Assembly (NCBI RefSeq): GCF_938045465.1
Contig: NZ_CALIBF010000206.1
Location: forward strand, 1 to 6,216
Source of the DNA: an uncultured Campylobacter sp.
GTDB taxonomy: Bacteria > Campylobacterota > Campylobacteria > Campylobacterales > Campylobacteraceae
Length of the DNA: 6,216 bases
Direction of reading: 5' to 3'
The notes beneath the pieces were generated by a model, which saw only the letters and a list, made by a program, of their open reading frames with translations, had not been told where the DNA came from and did no database searches. Positions 5,356 to 6,216 of the stretch are shown here, piece after piece; the first letter of the stretch is position 1, and each line of letters starts with the position of its first letter. Position numbers and translations under genes: made by a program.

Positions 5356-5397
5356 AAATTTTCGCTCATTAAACTGAAATTTCAATCGACTTTGTTT

Positions 5398-6111
5398 TTA
5401 CCTGTAGCAGATAATATTTTTTAGCGCCTCTGTCTCCGGTTTTAACGCCTCGCCCTCGGTTTTTTGCGCGGTGCTCTTTTTGCTCGCTAAATTTTCACTA
5501 GAGCCTTGCGGCGACGGCTTTTCCTGCGAGTTTAAAGCCTTGACGGCGTCGCGCGAAATTTCGCCCTGCGTTTGCGCGGTGGAAATTTCGCCGCTAGCCC
5601 CGTCAGTATTGCTCGTGCGGCGGCTTAGCACGCTTTTGACGCTTATCTTTTCGCCTGCGTAAAAGGCCTCGCAAAGCCCGCCTTGCGCCTCATAGTCCGT
5701 CACTTTGACGCCGCCTTCTTGAAATTTATAAAATTTCGCCCGTTTTGCTCTGCGTAGCTCCTGGGCTCCGCCCCATACGTCGCTCTGCGCGTCAAGATCC
5801 GCGAGCGCGAATGCGCCGTCTGCCGCCTTATACATATTGCCGAGCCTTATCGGTATGCGTTCGTCGCTCTTTTTGGTAAGCACGAAGCCGATCTTTTCGC
5901 CATCTTTTGGGCTCTGGCGGAACTGTTTGGAGAAAAACGCCGTGAAAAATGCGACCTCCTTGGTCTCGCCGTCGGTGCCTAGGTATCTCGTCCAGCCTTC
6001 TTCGGGCACGTCGATCTCAGCGACGTCTTGCCCGTCTTTTGCGCCGCATTTTAAGCCCGCGCAGCCGCTAAGCGCTAATGCTGCAAGCACGGCTAGAAAT
6101 AGGTTTTTCAT
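5398..6111 (-). CDS. Uncharacterised lipoprotein with low-complexity tail
   Basis: A 237-residue protein with a textbook lipoprotein signal: MKN, a hydrophobic stretch, then the lipobox Leu14-Ser-Gly-Cys17, so Cys17 should be lipidated and the protein anchored to the inner or outer membrane. The next residues are Ala18-Gly19, not the Asp that retains lipoproteins in the inner membrane of enteric bacteria. Residues about 35-160 look folded, with alternating strands (EVAFFTAFFSKQF at 52-64, KIGFVLTKKSDERIPIRLG at 73-91) and a basic patch RRAKRAKFYKF (120-130). From about 164 to 234 the sequence is low-complexity, rich in Ser, Ala, Gln, Glu, Lys and Thr, and probably disordered, before a short IICYR end. 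The start has GAAGGG five bases upstream. I do not recognise the family. It is followed by ecotin on the same strand after 84 bases, so some read-through is possible, but ecotin has its own promoter candidates. Confidence 0.85.
   Translation of the reverse strand: MKNLFLAVLAALALSGCAGLKCGAKDGQDVAEIDVPEEGWTRYLGTDGETKEVAFFTAFFSKQFRQSPKDGEKIGFVLTKKSDERIPIRLGNMYKAADGAFALADLDAQSDVWGGAQELRRAKRAKFYKFQEGGVKVTDYEAQGGLCEAFYAGEKISVKSVLSRRTSNTDGASGEISTAQTQGEISRDAVKALNSQEKPSPQGSSENLASKKSTAQKTEGEALKPETEALKNIICYR
5555..5592 (-). repeat. Short direct repeat encoding GEIS twice
   Basis: GAAATTTCGCC occurs at 5555-5565 and 5582-5592, exactly 27 bases apart, and encodes the GEIS of residues 174-177 and 183-186 in the lipoprotein tail. 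The first copy lies in the 12-base palindrome GCGAAATTTCGC (5553-5564). It may be a small in-frame duplication in a tail that tolerates length change. Confidence 0.5.
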
Positions 6112-6173
6112 ATTTTCCCTTCAAATAAATTTTGGCTCAAAACAGGGCGCTCAAGCACGTAATCCGTAGGGCA

Positions 6174-6216
6174 TTATTTCAGGCTCGCGGGATAGCCGCT
6201 AAATTTTTCGATCCAG
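6174..6216 (-). CDS. Possible 3' end of an upstream gene
   Basis: On the minus strand the frame entering from the right edge reads WIEKFSGYPASLK and then TAA (6176-6174), a plausible protein C-terminus that ends 62 bases before the lipoprotein start. Only 13 codons are visible and one other frame is also open here until TGA at 6181-6179, so this is tentative. No family can be named. Confidence 0.3.
   Translation of the reverse strand, partial: WIEKFSGYPASLK

Noticed and set aside
5837..6169. 110-codon plus-strand frame opposite the lipoprotein gene
   Set aside because: It is antisense to a gene with a clear signal sequence and ribosome site, and has no start signals of its own.

Overview
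The window looks like chromosome from a Campylobacter of moderate GC, most like the oral or human-associated group (gracilis/showae/rectus/curvus type). This is inference. It rests on the AAATTTTAAA words that fill the non-coding DNA, AAGGAG ribosome sites close to the starts, promoters that show only a -10 box, and the mix of genes: a cysteine-rich Sel1-repeat protein, ecotin, and small exported proteins. I see no transposase, integrase, tRNA, rRNA or CRISPR array.

Layout. A minus-strand gene at 6-641 encodes an exported Sel1-repeat protein with five Cys pairs at an exact 36-residue period. It diverges from hisD (799-2088, plus), a complete histidinol dehydrogenase with no other his gene beside it. 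A gene-free stretch (2089-2425) rich in AAATTTTAAA follows. Next is a small exported two-Cys helical protein (2426-2716, plus) with a good extended -10 box and a likely terminator. A second gene-free stretch (2717-3176) contains hairpins and a 32-base A/T run.

From 3177 to the right edge every gene is on the minus strand. In transcription order they are: a possible gene tail at the edge (6174-6216), a lipoprotein (5398-6111), an ecotin-type serine protease inhibitor (4888-5313), a YbaK-type aminoacyl-tRNA deacylase (3992-4693) and an uncharacterised six-Cys secreted protein (3177-3794). Gaps of 84-197 bases, and a -10 candidate before three of these four genes, suggest mostly separate transcription units rather than one operon.

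How they fit together. Five of the seven complete genes encode exported proteins (Sel1-repeat, two-Cys, six-Cys, ecotin, lipoprotein). The window is therefore mainly an envelope-protein neighbourhood with two cytoplasmic housekeeping genes, hisD and the YbaK gene. Nothing ties the genes into one pathway. The points most worth a second look are the leucine at the predicted reactive site of the ecotin, an extra segment of about 70 residues inside the YbaK-type protein, a shared AAATTTCAG box next to the -10 of several minus-strand genes, and the structured gene-free segment near 2936-3005. I do not see a clear new multi-gene system.
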